A stretch of DNA of 64,000 nucleotides, taken from Aspidapion aeneum (taxonomy: Eukaryota > Arthropoda > Insecta > Coleoptera > Brentidae). The DNA is taken from positions 186,001 to 250,000 of the forward strand of contig CAUYVT010000084.1 of NCBI GenBank assembly GCA_963576565.1, in the 5' to 3' direction. Below the pieces are notes generated by a model that saw nothing but the letters and a program-made list of their open reading frames with translations, was not told the origin of the DNA and made no database searches. The position numbers and the translations under genes are program-made. Numbering within the stretch: position 1 is the first letter of the stretch; each line of letters opens with the position of its first letter. Positions 11,353 through 21,766 of the stretch are shown in pieces.

Positions 11353-12448
11353 ATATTTATTAGGGATGGCCGGAGCAGTAAATTTGCCGGAACAGGTCTG
11401 ACCTGTTCCGATTTTTATTATGACCTGTTCCGAAACATCTGCTCCTGCTCCAAACTGTTCCGGACTTTTCAAGGGAAATAAATTGCAACTGTTTCGCATT
11501 TTTTGAAAGGATCAATTTGTTCCTGCACTGCAGGAACAGATGTGCTGCATGAAATCTAACTATGCGTGTTACAAGGTATATAAATGAGGTACAGGGTGTT
11601 AATCTATATCTATATCTGGTTGTCGCTTATAACAATTTTATTTTTTTAAATAGAAAAAGAAATGCAATTTTTACAAAACGCTTCACTTTAAAATTATAAA
11701 GTGGAGTTTTTGGTGTTATCAAGTGTTGGGAAACCCCATATAGAAAAAAATTATCGGATTGTAACATATTTTTATGGAAAAATGGACAGAAAGTTTTTGT
11801 TTTTTTTCAATCTCTATGTGATTTTATTACCGAGGAATAATTGTTTTTGTTTTGCTGTTTTCCTTATTTCACGTAAATTTTATTGGATTAAAGGTTTTTT
11901 ACATTCATTTTCAAATATTTTTATTGTTTCCTACTTCCTTGCTTTGAACGAAAGAAAACCCGGCAAGAAACGCCACTGTTAAAGATAATCTGCCATACGT
12001 CACACCGCACCCCGCCAACCCTAGCACCATGCGTGTTGTCTGTCTATCAGCAATTTCTATGAGTTACCCCAGTGCGCACTAAGTGTATCTCTGTCCTTTT
12101 TTAAAACAATAATTTAGAAAAGGACGAAGATACACCCAGTGTGTGTCTCATAAAGGTTACGTAGCGAGCCTGAGAAAGATGCAGCTAGCTGAAGTGGAGA
12201 CTCGGAACAGGCGTAAAAGCAGGGAGCAAGTTGTTTCTGTTCTAGCTCTCTCGAAGTTTCCTTGCAACGATGTTGAATTAGATCTCGTTGTTTCCTTGTC
12301 ACTTCTGCTCCGGCGGAACCAAGGACTGTACAGTCCTTGCGGCAGAACAACTTGTTCCGGAAATTCATACCTGTTCCGACTTGCTCCGGGCACAGACCTG
12401 TTCCGAAAAGAACAGGTACTGCTCCGGAGTGCCATCCCTAATATTTAT
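11353..12448. mobile_element. hAT-like non-autonomous element with 8-bp target duplication
   Basis: The element spans 11361-12440 and is flanked on both sides by a perfect ATATTTAT (11353-11360 and 12441-12448). Its ends are inverted: TAGGGATGGCCGGAGCAGTA on the left, TACTGCTCCGGAGTGCCATC followed by CCTA on the right. An 8-bp duplication and TAGGGATG-type ends fit the hAT superfamily. Subterminal regions carry many CTGTTCCG/CGGAACAG repeats in both orientations, typical of transposase-binding sites. No transposase is present. Inside, 12075-12140 is a hairpin (GTATCTCTGTCCTTTTT against AAAAGGACGAAGATAC). Confidence 0.88.
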
Positions 12449-13210
12449 GTTTTATATCTATATAGTTTTTTAAAATTGAATTTTTCATTTTTGGATAGCG
12501 TCTGATTTTAATATTTAAAAAAAATTAGAGGGATTTTTAAACAAAATATGGGACATTTTGTGCTTCCGTGTGGGACAGACTACGATAACGAGGTGGCAAC
12601 ACTGCTACGATTTCAGCGCGGGACGCCATTTTTCTATTTGGGCTTGTTGTGATTACCAAGTAAACATTCTTTTTAATTTAATTTGAAAATTTTGTTAAAA
12701 TATTACTTATTGTGATTACCAATTCCAATGTTAAAGAAATGATAAGTTTATGGGTAGTGTTTGTTGTATTTTGTTTCGGTTAGTTATTAAACTATTAATT
12801 TTTTTTTAAGGTTATGGTTTGCTTAATATTTTATTGAAATTTGGTTAAAGGGGTCAGTCAGTCCACACTGTTTTTATTAAAGTCAGGCAACTTTAACATT
12901 TATGGGCCAAAGTATGGCTGCTGTGTTTTTTACAGCTCAAACAGTTTTCCTTACTGCATATAAATTTTTTTGGTATAAGGTATAAAGATAGCTAGTCCCC
13001 ACTTGCACTCAATGTTTTGCCTAGGTGATATATATGCCACTTAGATCCATATATGCCTTGTTTCACACTTGTAAAGAATTGAATTGAATTGGAAAACCCC
13101 TGTTTATATCTGAACTAGTAAAGGGTAGAGACCCTGTGTGTATGATATCAAAGGAAGGAAATATTGGTAATCTATACTCTAGCATTGTTTAGAGAAAGAT
13201 GTAGATTCTG
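12449..13210. other. Intergenic sequence
   Basis: No gene supported. Around 12590-12670 the base composition rises (GTGGCAACACTGCTACG, CGCGGGACGCC) and a CAAG/GTAAAC-like boundary follows. It could be an untranslated first exon, but the sequence alone cannot establish that. The rest is AT-rich. Confidence 0.3.
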
Positions 13211-13945
13211 CCCAGGTAGCAAGGTCAGGTCACATTTTTTAAACATCAAAAACAGGTCATTTTTAATGACATAATTGACGTCTCTAATCTGACATGTAAA
13301 TGACCTTTAAATGACGTTCAAAAGACACATCCAAAATGACGTCATTTTTAGACGTTTTAAAGACATCAGCAATATGATGTATTTGGGACCAAATCAGAAC
13401 ATTAGACACACACACACACAGACACAAACCTATTTATGACTTTTTTAAACTCGTCTGAATATATGAAATATTCCCTGCAGTTGAGAACACTGAAGGAAAC
13501 TTAGATACAGAAGGTGACTCTTCTGTGCCTTAGACCTGGAAGTACTAGAACAGGTACAGTGGTGTTCGTCTGTGAAGTACAGATCAAAATAGACCTATAC
13601 CTAGACTTACACCTCCACCTTGAAGCGAAAGAAGCCTCGAAGTTTGTCTTGATTTAATATTTAATTTATTTTTCATACGTACCCCTACATTCCGTATAAA
13701 TCCGGTCAAGTAATGACTGGGGCACCATCTATGTAAGTATGACTGTATGTCCCTTGGACAAAGTGTGCAGTGTGGGTAGTGACCAATATATGACGTTTTT
13801 CAGATGTCATAAACTACACTACGAAAAGACGTCAAGTAACTGACGCCTTAAAGACAACATTTTTTGGTAGATGACCTGCTGGTCATCCAAATGACCACTT
13901 TTCAACTAAAAAAATACGTCATTTGATGACCCCTTGCTACCTGGG
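13211..13945. mobile_element. MITE with CCCAGGTAGCAAGG ends and many TGACGT motifs
   Basis: The left end is CCCAGGTAGCAAGGTCAGGT and the right end is GATGACCCCTTGCTACCTGGG, an inverted pair. The subterminal 200 bp on each side is studded with TGACGT/ACGTCA half-sites, including one full ATGACGTCAT at 13336-13345, and with GATGACC/GGTCATC motifs. A short CA repeat lies near 13408. There is no open reading frame of note. I could not find a convincing target duplication. Confidence 0.75.
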
Positions 13946-14789
13946 TGGCATTCTTGATTCATAGGCATTGGAAAATAAATGATTTTTTGACAAAACATAT
14001 TGGGGTGACCAACAAATATGTTTGAATTAAATGTTGCATGATGATTGATATCACTCACCACTGAGAAATTTAATCATTTTACTGAAATGCCAATGAATTT
14101 GACAAAAAAATAGCAATAAAAAAATGTCAGTTGCAATGACTTAGGTGTCATTGCTCTATTTCTTTAAAATATGTCATACATACACTGTCTCTAGTAACAT
14201 ATATGAAACCATTAATAGAAAATGAGGGCATAAGTGTTTTGTTAGAGTCATGGTTATAGTAGACACTTTTAATAAGTGTGCACTGTGAGCACTTTCAAAT
14301 GAGTACGATGAATTGTAAATTGCCTTGTAAGTGACATTAAATAAATGAACTTGAACTCGAAATTTAAGAACATTCTCTCAATTTAGGAACTTCTGGAAGA
14401 CAGAGCGAGCTAAAGTTTAGGGTTTTTTAAATAAAGTAAAAAGTATTAGTCTAAGGTTAAGACGTGTGTTTAAGTTTAGAACAAAAAGGTAGTGCTGAGA
14501 GCCGCACTCATTATCAGATACCTAAATTCAAGTCCAGGTCCTTTTTAATTTTATTTTTAAATTTTAAAACCTAATGGTTTGGAATTTGAACGAGATCTGT
14601 AATGATATTTATTATTCCACAAACACAACTTTTTCTGGGCATCACGCCACCAGTAAGGAAAAATTACTTTAAAAAATTATAAAAAACCACTGCGTTTCTC
14701 CTAGAAAAATAAAAATCAGTAATTTGTCAGTGGCTTTCTATAAAAATAAATAGTTGCCTAGTAAAACCTAAACCACTTATCTTTTAATT
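13946..14789. other. Intergenic, possible tRNA-derived relic
   Basis: No gene seen. Near 14490-14555, AGTGCTGAGAGC and AATTCAAGTCCAGG are weakly like the A and B boxes of a tRNA-derived SINE, followed by an AT-rich tail. No cloverleaf can be drawn convincingly, so I do not call a tRNA. Confidence 0.25.
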
Positions 14790-15720
14790 GAATTTGAATA
14801 CGCTACGTTTCGATTGCCAATCTACAATCGTTTTCAAGCTTTTTATTTATATTTTGTCTCAAAATCTTAAATGTTTCTTGTTCAAATATATTTTTTATTA
14901 TTATATCCTTGACAAATTGTCAATATTCTGAAGTTTATCAAAAACAATTGACCAATCTAAACAAAACACAAGGTAACATGATACTATTTCAAGACATTAT
15001 GTCAGTCAATGTTGTTTTCAAATTTAAAAATAAACAGAACAGGGTGACTCATTAAAACTAGAATCAATAAGGTCTCTTTTTTATAACCATTTAGAAATTT
15101 TTACAAAATTATGATCATTGTGGGATTATATTACTATTATATCAAAATCTATTTAAAAAACAGTAATCAGAATTTCATTACAGTATTAATTAATTTTGAA
15201 AAAACTTTTTTGCAAATCTTGTCTGAGAATAGGAAGCCAAGCTTTACTTATATCTATAGAAATACTTGAAAGACAGTTATCTTCATTTAAATAAATACAT
15301 GCTGATTCTTTTAATTTTCTTTTAATGTCATTAGATTCTTTTTGTAAAATTATTGTTGCTCCCCATTTAATTCTATGATTACTCTCAAAAGAATGCTGAC
15401 AAACTCTGGATTTCTCGTAATCACCCCTTCTCAAATTATATTTATGATCATTAACTCTTACTTCAAGTGGCCTAGAAGTTTCACCTATATAAATTTTACC
15501 ACATTCACAAGGTATTTTATAAATTACATTTTTTGAATTCTGCTCTTCATTTATTGGTTTTGTTTTTGTTAGAATAGATCTAAGTTTATTTTCTGTCTTA
15601 AAAACTGTTTTTATATTATAATTATTTGCTATTCTCCTAATTTTGTCTGATATACTTCATCAAGTTTATTAAAATTAAAGTAAAAATCTGTAGGTTAATA
15701 TATTTTCTTTTCACTTAAAA
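14790..15720 (-). mobile_element. Penelope-like element, 5'-truncated 3' part
   Basis: On the minus strand the segment begins with remnants of the reverse transcriptase-endonuclease linker. It then encodes the GIY-YIG endonuclease and ends in a 3' untranslated part containing AAACGATTGTAGATTGGC and AATCGAAACGTAGCG, a phrase characteristic of Penelope-type elements. A frameshift near 15650 separates linker residues (NFNKLDEV) from the endonuclease frame. The reverse transcriptase itself is absent. Confidence 0.75.
15186..15650 (-). pseudogene. Penelope GIY-YIG endonuclease fragment
   Basis: An open frame of about 154 residues runs on the minus strand from SDKIRRIANNYNIKTVF to a stop. Around residues 42-70 it shows VIYKIPCECGKIYIGETSRP followed by LEVRVNDHKYNL. 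These are the GIY (here VIY), CxC, YIG, catalytic R and (D/E)H features of the Penelope GIY-YIG nuclease. The C-terminal part has VCQHSFESNHRIKW, ESACIYLNEDNCLSSIS and AWLPIL, matching the typical VAEH...GH...E...I...N...W.P.L ending. In an active element this nuclease nicks DNA to prime reverse transcription. There is no ATG start; the piece is a truncated relic. Confidence 0.8.
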
Positions 15721-16174
15721 AAAAGTGATAAGAAACTTTATAAGGTTTGTACATTTGTTTTAAAGCCTATAAAGTCCTGAAACTATTTTAGTAATCTGTA
15801 TGCAAAGTGCATGAACTTTTTTGGAATAAATCATGTAGCGTATCAAAATTAAAATAAAAAAAATTAAAATTCTGGTGAGAATTTTGCCCAGACATCTTAT
15901 CTTAGGTATAATCAGAAAATCTTATCAAAACCTTAAAACCCTGATCATGCAGAAACCATGCATTTCTGACCCCCTCAGTTGATAGGACTTAATTTGTTGA
16001 AACCGTAATATAACCCCCTTTAAAGGGATAAGTTGAATTTTCAATCACCCTGTATATCCTAATCTTATTTGTTATAATAAAAAAATGATCTTGGCACCAG
16101 ACTTACAAGAGGCATTTTGGATGAAATTTTTCTGTCAGCCAATTTGTTAATAAATATTTGTTTTTTTTTAATAG
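15721..16174. other. Intergenic / intron sequence
   Basis: No coding sequence recognised. It ends in a polypyrimidine tract and AATAG that form the probable splice acceptor of the next exon, so the region is probably an intron of the cysteine-rich gene starting at 16175. Confidence 0.4.
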
Positions 16175-17417
16175 CTTGCAGTGTCTTTTCCCTACAATGC
16201 AGTATTCCTCAAGAGCTTCAGAACACTCAGTGGTTTCACTCAGAAAATGGTGTTGACATTCACACTGTCATAGACTCACAAACAATGACTGACAAGGGTA
16301 CTTGTTTTGACTATAAAGAGGTATCTTTAAATGAGTATAATATTGTATTTAAAAACACTGAAAGGAGTTGTTTTCAGTGTGTAAGATTTTTCCTAAGAAC
16401 CCAGAACATTTTAGAGAAAATAGAAGGTCAGTGTGTCAGTTTTCCTGAACAAGAAGCTACTGTTCAGCAAGTCTGTCAAATTTTAGACCCTCGCCAACCA
16501 CTGACAACTCTATTTGCAGAAAGTTATGTCTCTGTCAACTGCCGATCTTCACTAGAAGGGGTGTATGATTTTAGTTATCAAAATAAAGAAAAATTTGAAG
16601 GTACCTGTTCAACTCCTGGAGCCTCAATAAATGCTTGTGGAAATGAGGATGCCCATTTTGACACCTTTAGTGTTACATACAAGAAATGTGATTGGTTAAA
16701 TGCCAATTTGTATGATGAGGTTGTTGACTACAAATGCCTTGGTGATTGGTATAATGGTCCTATGCACTATTTTGCTGTAGCAAATCCTAGAGAATCGAGA
16801 TATTCAGAAAAATACAGGTGTTTTCTAAGAAATAATGATGAAAATGTAATGGGAAGTTCCATACATGCTGAATGTCAAAGTGTTAGAACTTTTGAAGAAG
16901 CCCCAGAAAAGTTTTTTCTGAAACGAATCTCTGACTGCCGAGCTTTTAACTGCTCAATACCATTAATTCTAAGGGGACAATGGTTTTCATGGGAAAATGG
17001 CCAAAATACATTGACAGAACTTGATGCCACAACAATGACAAATAGAGGGAGTTGTTTTGACATCAGAGATAGGCTACATGTCAACTATACCATGGTGTTT
17101 CATGATGTGTTAAGTTATTGGTCCGGACTGTCAATGTCATTGAGAAAATGGAAGGTACAGAATTAAAACTATGTAGACAGTTTAATCACGTTTTTATCTT
17201 AATTTCATTTGCTAGTTTTTCCATTTACTTAGTACACTTAGAATAGAAATGTTTTAGGTTCATGCATTTCTCTACCTGAACATGAAGCAACTGTAGAAAG
17301 AGTCTGTTTATCCCTGGATTTGCATCAGCAGTTAATTACATTATATTCAGAAAATTATGTTCCAGTCAACTGCAGATCTTCCCTGGAGGGAGTGTGGAAC
17401 TTTGCTTATCAGAATAG
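16175..17417 (+). CDS. Partial gene for a secreted cysteine-rich insect protein (DUF7042/7043/7044-like), two domain copies
   Basis: The exon at 16175-17154 starts after a polypyrimidine-AATAG acceptor; a second exon, 17258-17417, follows a 103-bp GTACAG...TTTTAG intron and ends at GTAGGT. There is no ATG in the frame, so a signal-peptide exon probably lies upstream. Copy 1 reads CSIPQELQNTQWF, GTCFDYKEV, CFQCVRFFLRTQNILEKIEG, VNCRSSLEGVYDFSYQN, SINACGNED, CLGDWYNG and EKYRCFLRNN. Copy 2 restarts with CSIPLILRGQWFSWENG and GSCFDIRD, continuing in exon 2 with SCISLPEHEATVERVC and VNCRSSLEGVWNFAYQN. The pattern of paired cysteines, the CxxC then N(V/I)L..KE, and the GxY/WxF.Y blocks match uncharacterised insect extracellular proteins. 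Domain names are from memory. Copy 2 has lost its CxxC segment and shifts frame near 17122. No function is known. It may be a pseudogene. Confidence 0.7.
17155..17257 (+). other. Intron within the second domain copy
   Basis: The donor GAAG|GTACAG and acceptor TTTTAG|GTTCATGC restore homology to copy 1: EKMEG joins to SCISLPEHEATVERVC, paralleling EKIEG-QCVSFPEQEATVQQVC. Copy 1 has no intron at this point. The phase is 1. Confidence 0.7.
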
Positions 17418-17758
17418 GTAGGTTATCTATTATGACATTGCAGGTATACTCTAATATACAGTGCGGCTGTACCAAGGAAAAACACAGTAATTGACATTAG
17501 GAAAAATTATGGAATTAACTTTTCACTGGCGATTTACTCAATGAAAAATTTTCGTCGCGGCGTAGAGGTATACTTGGTCTGTGCCTCGATATAAGTTTTA
17601 CATTTGTAAATAGACAATAAAAAACGTATAGTCCTTGCCATAGGCAGTTATACTTTTGTGACATTGCCATCCTCTTTATTTATCATATGCATACTGAGAG
17701 CAACAAAAATAAATCTGAAAAATGGCATGTCTTTGATTTATTTTTATCTGTGTGTTTT

Positions 17759-18476
17759 TAGCTCACACATATACTATACTATAGTAGTGTGAGCTATGGT
17801 GATCCTAATTTTTTCGAGAAAAAAAAAGTTGCTCCGATTTCAAAAATTTTTATATATAGCGTTTCAGATGATTTTGAAAGTTTTTTGTTGCGCCGTCTGT
17901 CTGTCTGTATGTCTGTGTCTGTAACGACCAACGCGCATAACTCAAAAACCGCTTGGCCGATTTTAATGAAATTTGGTACCTAGGCTGGGTTTTGGGCCGA
18001 GATGGTCCCATTTAAAAATGATCAAAATCCACCGAACACAAACCAAGTAAAAGGGTGGGGGTAGATTTCAAAAATTAGAGTTTATGGGGAAATATGGCGT
18101 GTGTGATATCAAACGAAAGGTAATTGAGTTTGGAGATAAACAAAATACATTTTAATTTATTTAATAAAAAGGGTGGGGGTATATTTCAAAAATTGGAGTT
18201 TAAGTGAAAATATGGCGTGTGTGATATCAAACGAAAGGTAATTGAGTCTGGAGTTAAAAAAATACATTTTAGTTTTTTAAAAAGGGTGGGGGGGTAGATT
18301 TGAAAAATTAGAGTTTAAGTCAAAACATGACTTGTGTGGTATCAAACGAAAGGTAATTGAGTCTGGAGTTCAATAAAATATACTTCAGTTTTTAGTTATA
18401 TTAGCTTTCAAGTAGATACCCTAAAACTATAGTACCCAGTGTGAGCTTATGTGTCCATAGATTGGCAGAGTATTTT
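17759..18476 (+). mobile_element. Helentron-like element, copy B
   Basis: Full-length copy. The left hairpin (TAGCTCACAC to GTGTGAGCTA) is followed by TGGTGATCCTAATTTTTTCG, the GTTTCAGATGATTTTGAAA phrase, a short GTCT run, GTAACGACCAACGCGCATAA and GAAATTTGGTACCTAGGCTG. Three tandem phrases with CAAACGAAAGGTAATTGAGT follow, and the copy ends in the right hairpin and ATTGGCAGAGTATTTT. The microsatellite here is only about five GTCT units. A 64-residue open frame across the left half is not a gene. Confidence 0.85.
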
Positions 18477-18626
18477 GTGTTCCTACAGTCCGCATCTTTT
18501 TATTCAGAGACAATGACAGTTTTTACTTTAATTTTATACCAACATGACATATTTACATTTTAACATATTTCTGATTAGGAAATATCTTTATTTTATCTCA
18601 AAGTCAGAAAAGTGTAACTGCCTATG

Positions 18627-19325
18627 GCAAGGACTAGAGTCCCTGTATGTTGACATATTTGCATATAATATCAGGGCTATCAAAATAGACGGGCCACGAT
18701 CCTCCACTTTGTTGACGTCACATCCGGGGCTGATTTTTTTTTGATGGTCACGTTACGACACAGCTGATTGTCTTTAAAATATTGAAGTTGAAATGACAGT
18801 TCATGGATATTTGATTTTTTTTAAATAAAGCCGTTTTTGAGATTGTTTTTACTTTATTCTGGCAACAATTTTTTTTGAATGTATAGTAAGCCCTAATTTT
18901 TCATAGCCGCTTCATTAGCTCACACAAAAATTAAGTTTAAAGCAGAAGCGAATGTGACAATCACATATGAAAAAGTCAAATTACATTTCAAATATAACAG
19001 TTGGCATGTGGTACATGGCGGGTAATTTGAATTCAAAATAAGGAATGCTAAATCTTGAAGATTTTAACCTTTTAATCATGTTGCTTCCTTACAAACCTTT
19101 GGTGGAATATCGGGATGGTGTCTGAGAATATTTCAGTGAAATTTTGCGCAAATCTGTAGTGCCATTTTGAAAATATCATAAAAAAACATCTGACCTCCCA
19201 TAAGACCCAATGTAAAATTCAGCCCTGGGAGAACAGCTGATTTTTTCAGGGTCGTGGCCTCTATTTTTTTGTTGGCCTTGATAATATATCCAAATATGTC
19301 AACATACAGGGACTCTAGCAAGGAC
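18627..19325. mobile_element. 683-bp hAT-like foldback with 8-bp duplication
   Basis: The element spans 18635-19317, between perfect GCAAGGAC duplications (18627-18634 and 19318-19325). The terminal inverted repeats are identical over 27 bp, starting TAGAGTCCCTGTATGTTGAC, and continue with mismatches for another 40 bp. Closing the element restores CTATGGCAAGGACTATAATA, the uninterrupted arm of the surrounding foldback. No transposase. The TA(G)-type end and 8-bp duplication fit hAT; P-like elements also make 8-bp duplications. Confidence 0.88.
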
Positions 19326-19580
19326 TATAATAATGCCGTTGACCTACATTTGCATAATTTTCATTTTTTGGTGCCGTCTTAATCACAACATTATTCTACA
19401 TCAGTTTTTTCAAGCAAATCTTTAGCTTTTGTGGTTTTCAAGAAACAAATAATTTACAGTTATCAAGTAGCATCGACTTATTTATTATTTTCTGGGTTTT
19501 TTTTTATCAAAACTTGGAAAATTTTATAGGTAGTTAACGGCATTTTAGCTTAAGGACGGTAGAATAATAGTCGATGATTT

Positions 19581-20116
19581 TAGCTCACACTACTACTATA
19601 AGTAGTGTGAGCTATGGTGATCGTAATTTTTTCGAGAAAAAAAAAGTTGCTCCGATTTCAAAAATTTTTATATATCTTTGTGTTTCAGATGATTTTGAAA
19701 CTTTTTTGTTTTGCTGTCTGTCTGTCTGTCTGTAACGACCAACCCGCATAACTCAAAAACCGCTTGTCCGATTTTAATGAAATTTGGTACCTAATTTGGG
19801 TCTTGGGCCGTGATGGTCCCATTTAAAAATGAACAAAATCCACCGAACGCAAGCCAAATAAAAGGGTGGGGGTACCGAACGAAAGGTAATTGAGTCTGGA
19901 GTTAAACAAAATACATTTTAGTTTTTTTTAAAAGGGTGGGGGGTAGATTGAAAAAATTTGAGTTTAAGTCAAAACATGGCTTGTGTGGTATCAAACGAAA
20001 GGTAATTGAGTCTGGAGTTGAAAAAAATATATTTCAGTTTTTGATTATATTAGCTCACACTATAACTATAGTACCTAGTGTGAGCTTAGGTGCCCATAGA
20101 TTGGCAGAGTATTTTT
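19581..20116 (+). mobile_element. Helentron-like element, copy C
   Basis: Same order of parts as copy B: left hairpin TAGCTCACAC to GTGTGAGCTA, GTTTCAGATGATTTTGAAA, a three-unit GTCT run, GTAACGACCAACCCGCATAA, tandem AACGAAAGGTAATTGAGTCT phrases, right hairpin, TTGGCAGAGTATTTTT. One of the internal phrases is deleted relative to copy B. Confidence 0.85.
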
Positions 20117-20200
20117 CTTAATGTCAATTACCGTGTTTTTCCCTGGGACAGTCGAACGGTTCTCAGATGTCCTGAATAAGCTTGATTACACTTCCTGACA

Positions 20201-20334
20201 TGAACCATTGAATAAATAACCATATAGAGGTGCCATCGACGAGTTTTACTATATTGAGGGGCAGATGGAGCTGAAATAAATAAATTCGTCTAGTACGCAT
20301 TAGATCATAATAGTTGTCTCTGAATATTGCGGTA
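20201..20334. repeat. Dispersed repeat, inverted relative to 44721-44846
   Basis: The phrase AATAAATAACCATATAGAGG...GGGGCAGATGG...AAATTCGTC...CATTAGATCATAATAGTTG...TCTGAATATTGCG occurs here and, reverse-complemented, at 44721-44846. It is a dispersed repeat fragment with no coding capacity. The sequence 20335-20660 shows nothing else I can name. Confidence 0.7.
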
Positions 20335-20802
20335 AACTTAACAAGGCCAAATTAATAATACTGGCTTTAATCTGTATCATCATATCGCTCGCTGAATGTT
20401 CCTCTTACAGTTAGTCGACTGGAGCCGACTTCACCCGAATGAGCGTTACATAGCCGAACCTGACGGCTCAGTTCAATTCACTACCCACAAAAACTGCTAA
20501 ACGCGCCTAAAGAAGTTTACACTTGAAAAAATTATGTTGGACACATGCATATCAACAGCCTTATTTATACTCCCTTCATTTATTTTTCTTTTTAAAAGCA
20601 TTATTTCCATTGTTTTTATACGTTTTTTTTTAGTTTAGGTCTAAAGTGACCTAATTAACAAATTTTGTCTGTCTGTAACAAGATAACTCATATATTGTTG
20701 AATCAATTTTAACCAAATTTGGCCAAACAATTTTTTGGTACCGGTGCATAAATGCATTCGTACTTTCTGAAAGTGGTACGGGCAATTGGGGGACAAATTA
20801 TA

Positions 20803-21481
20803 AAAATACTCTGCCAATATATGGGCCCCTAAGCTCACACTAGCTACTATAATTATAGTGTACGTGTGAGCTAATATAACTAAAAACTGAAATATATTTT
20901 ATTCAACTCCAGACTAAATTACATTTCGTATGATACCCCACAAGCTATGTTTTGACTTAAACTCAAATTTTTAAAATCTACCCCCACCCCTAAAAAAAAC
21001 AAAAACTAAAATGTATTTTGTTTAACTCCGGACTCAATTACCTTTCGTTTGATATCACACACGCCATATTTTCATGTAAAGTCTAATTTTTGAAATTTAC
21101 CCCCACCCTTTTTTTAAAACCAAAATCTATTTTGTTGATATCACACACGCCATATATTTACATAAACTCTAATTTTTGAAATCTACTTCCACCCTTTTAC
21201 TTGGTTTATGTTCGGTGGATTTTGTTCATTTTTAAATGGGACCATCTCGACACAGGACCCAGCCTAGGTACCAAATTTCATTAAAATCGGGCAAGCGGTT
21301 TTTGAGTTATGCGCGTTGGTCGTTACAGACAGACAGACAGACGGCGCAACAAAAAAGTTTCAAAATCATCTGAAACGCAAAGATATATAAAAAATTTTGA
21401 AATCGGAGCAACTTTTTTTTTCTCGAAAAAATTAGGATCACCATAGCTCACACTACTATAGTATAGTAGTAGTGTGAGCTA
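20803..21481 (-). mobile_element. Helentron-like element, copy D
   Basis: Minus-strand full copy from ATACTCTGCCAATATATGGG to AGTGTGAGCTA. It keeps the right hairpin (AAGCTCACACTAG to GTGTGAGCTAA), tandem phrases, GTTATGCGCGTTGGTCGTTA, five CAGA units, GGCGCAACAAAAAAGTTTC and the left hairpin. Just upstream (20664-20790) is a more diverged relative of the same internal phrase (GTCTGTAACAAGATAACTC, AACCAAATTTGG). Confidence 0.85.
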
Positions 21482-21766
21482 ATACAAAAATTCGTTGGTC
21501 AGTAAAATAGAAATACCCCAGTACACAGACCTAATCTTATATTTTCCTAGCAGTTTTTCACTGGTATTGGTTTTGCCTACAGAACACAAAAGTTGTTTTT
21601 GACAGATAAATAAAGGATAACAAAATGACGCAAATGAAATTGTATCTACAAAACGCAAAAATTGGACTGTCGTTTAATGTCACATTAATAAAGGATAACG
21701 TTAACTAATGGAGTGCCTGGAAAAGGTCCCTAATAACAAACTTTTTGTGCTTTATTTATATTTTAG

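Larger units (their letters stand above)
17458..20155. mobile_element. Palindromic host element split by three later insertions
   Basis: The outer edges are inverted: CCAAGGAAAAACACAGTAAT then TGACATTAGG (from 17470) against TAATGTCAATTACCGTGTTT then TTCCCTGG (to 20151). A second pair lies inside: TAGTCCTTGCCATAGGCAGT (17628) against ACTGCCTATGGCAAGGAC (18618). Their order is mirrored, so the original was a foldback of roughly 750 bp. It has since received Helentron-like copies at 17759 and 19581 and a hAT-like element at 18635. Confidence 0.5.

Noticed and set aside
12143..12505. 120-codon open frame overlapping the right end of an element
   Set aside because: It runs through the CTGTTCCG-rich subterminal repeats and terminal inverted repeat of the hAT-like element and has opposite-strand frames of similar length, as expected for palindromic sequence.
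12590..12670. Promoter or first exon of the cysteine-rich gene
   Set aside because: Raised GC and a weak donor-like boundary only; no in-frame ATG with a signal peptide was seen.
14470..14560. tRNA gene
   Set aside because: Only weak A- and B-box resemblance; no consistent acceptor, anticodon or T stems.
16117..16174. Signal peptide encoded directly upstream of the first cysteine-rich domain
   Set aside because: The frame upstream is hydrophobic (LLINICFFLIACSVFSL) but has no ATG, and the same bases make a good polypyrimidine tract and AG acceptor, so an intron end is more likely.
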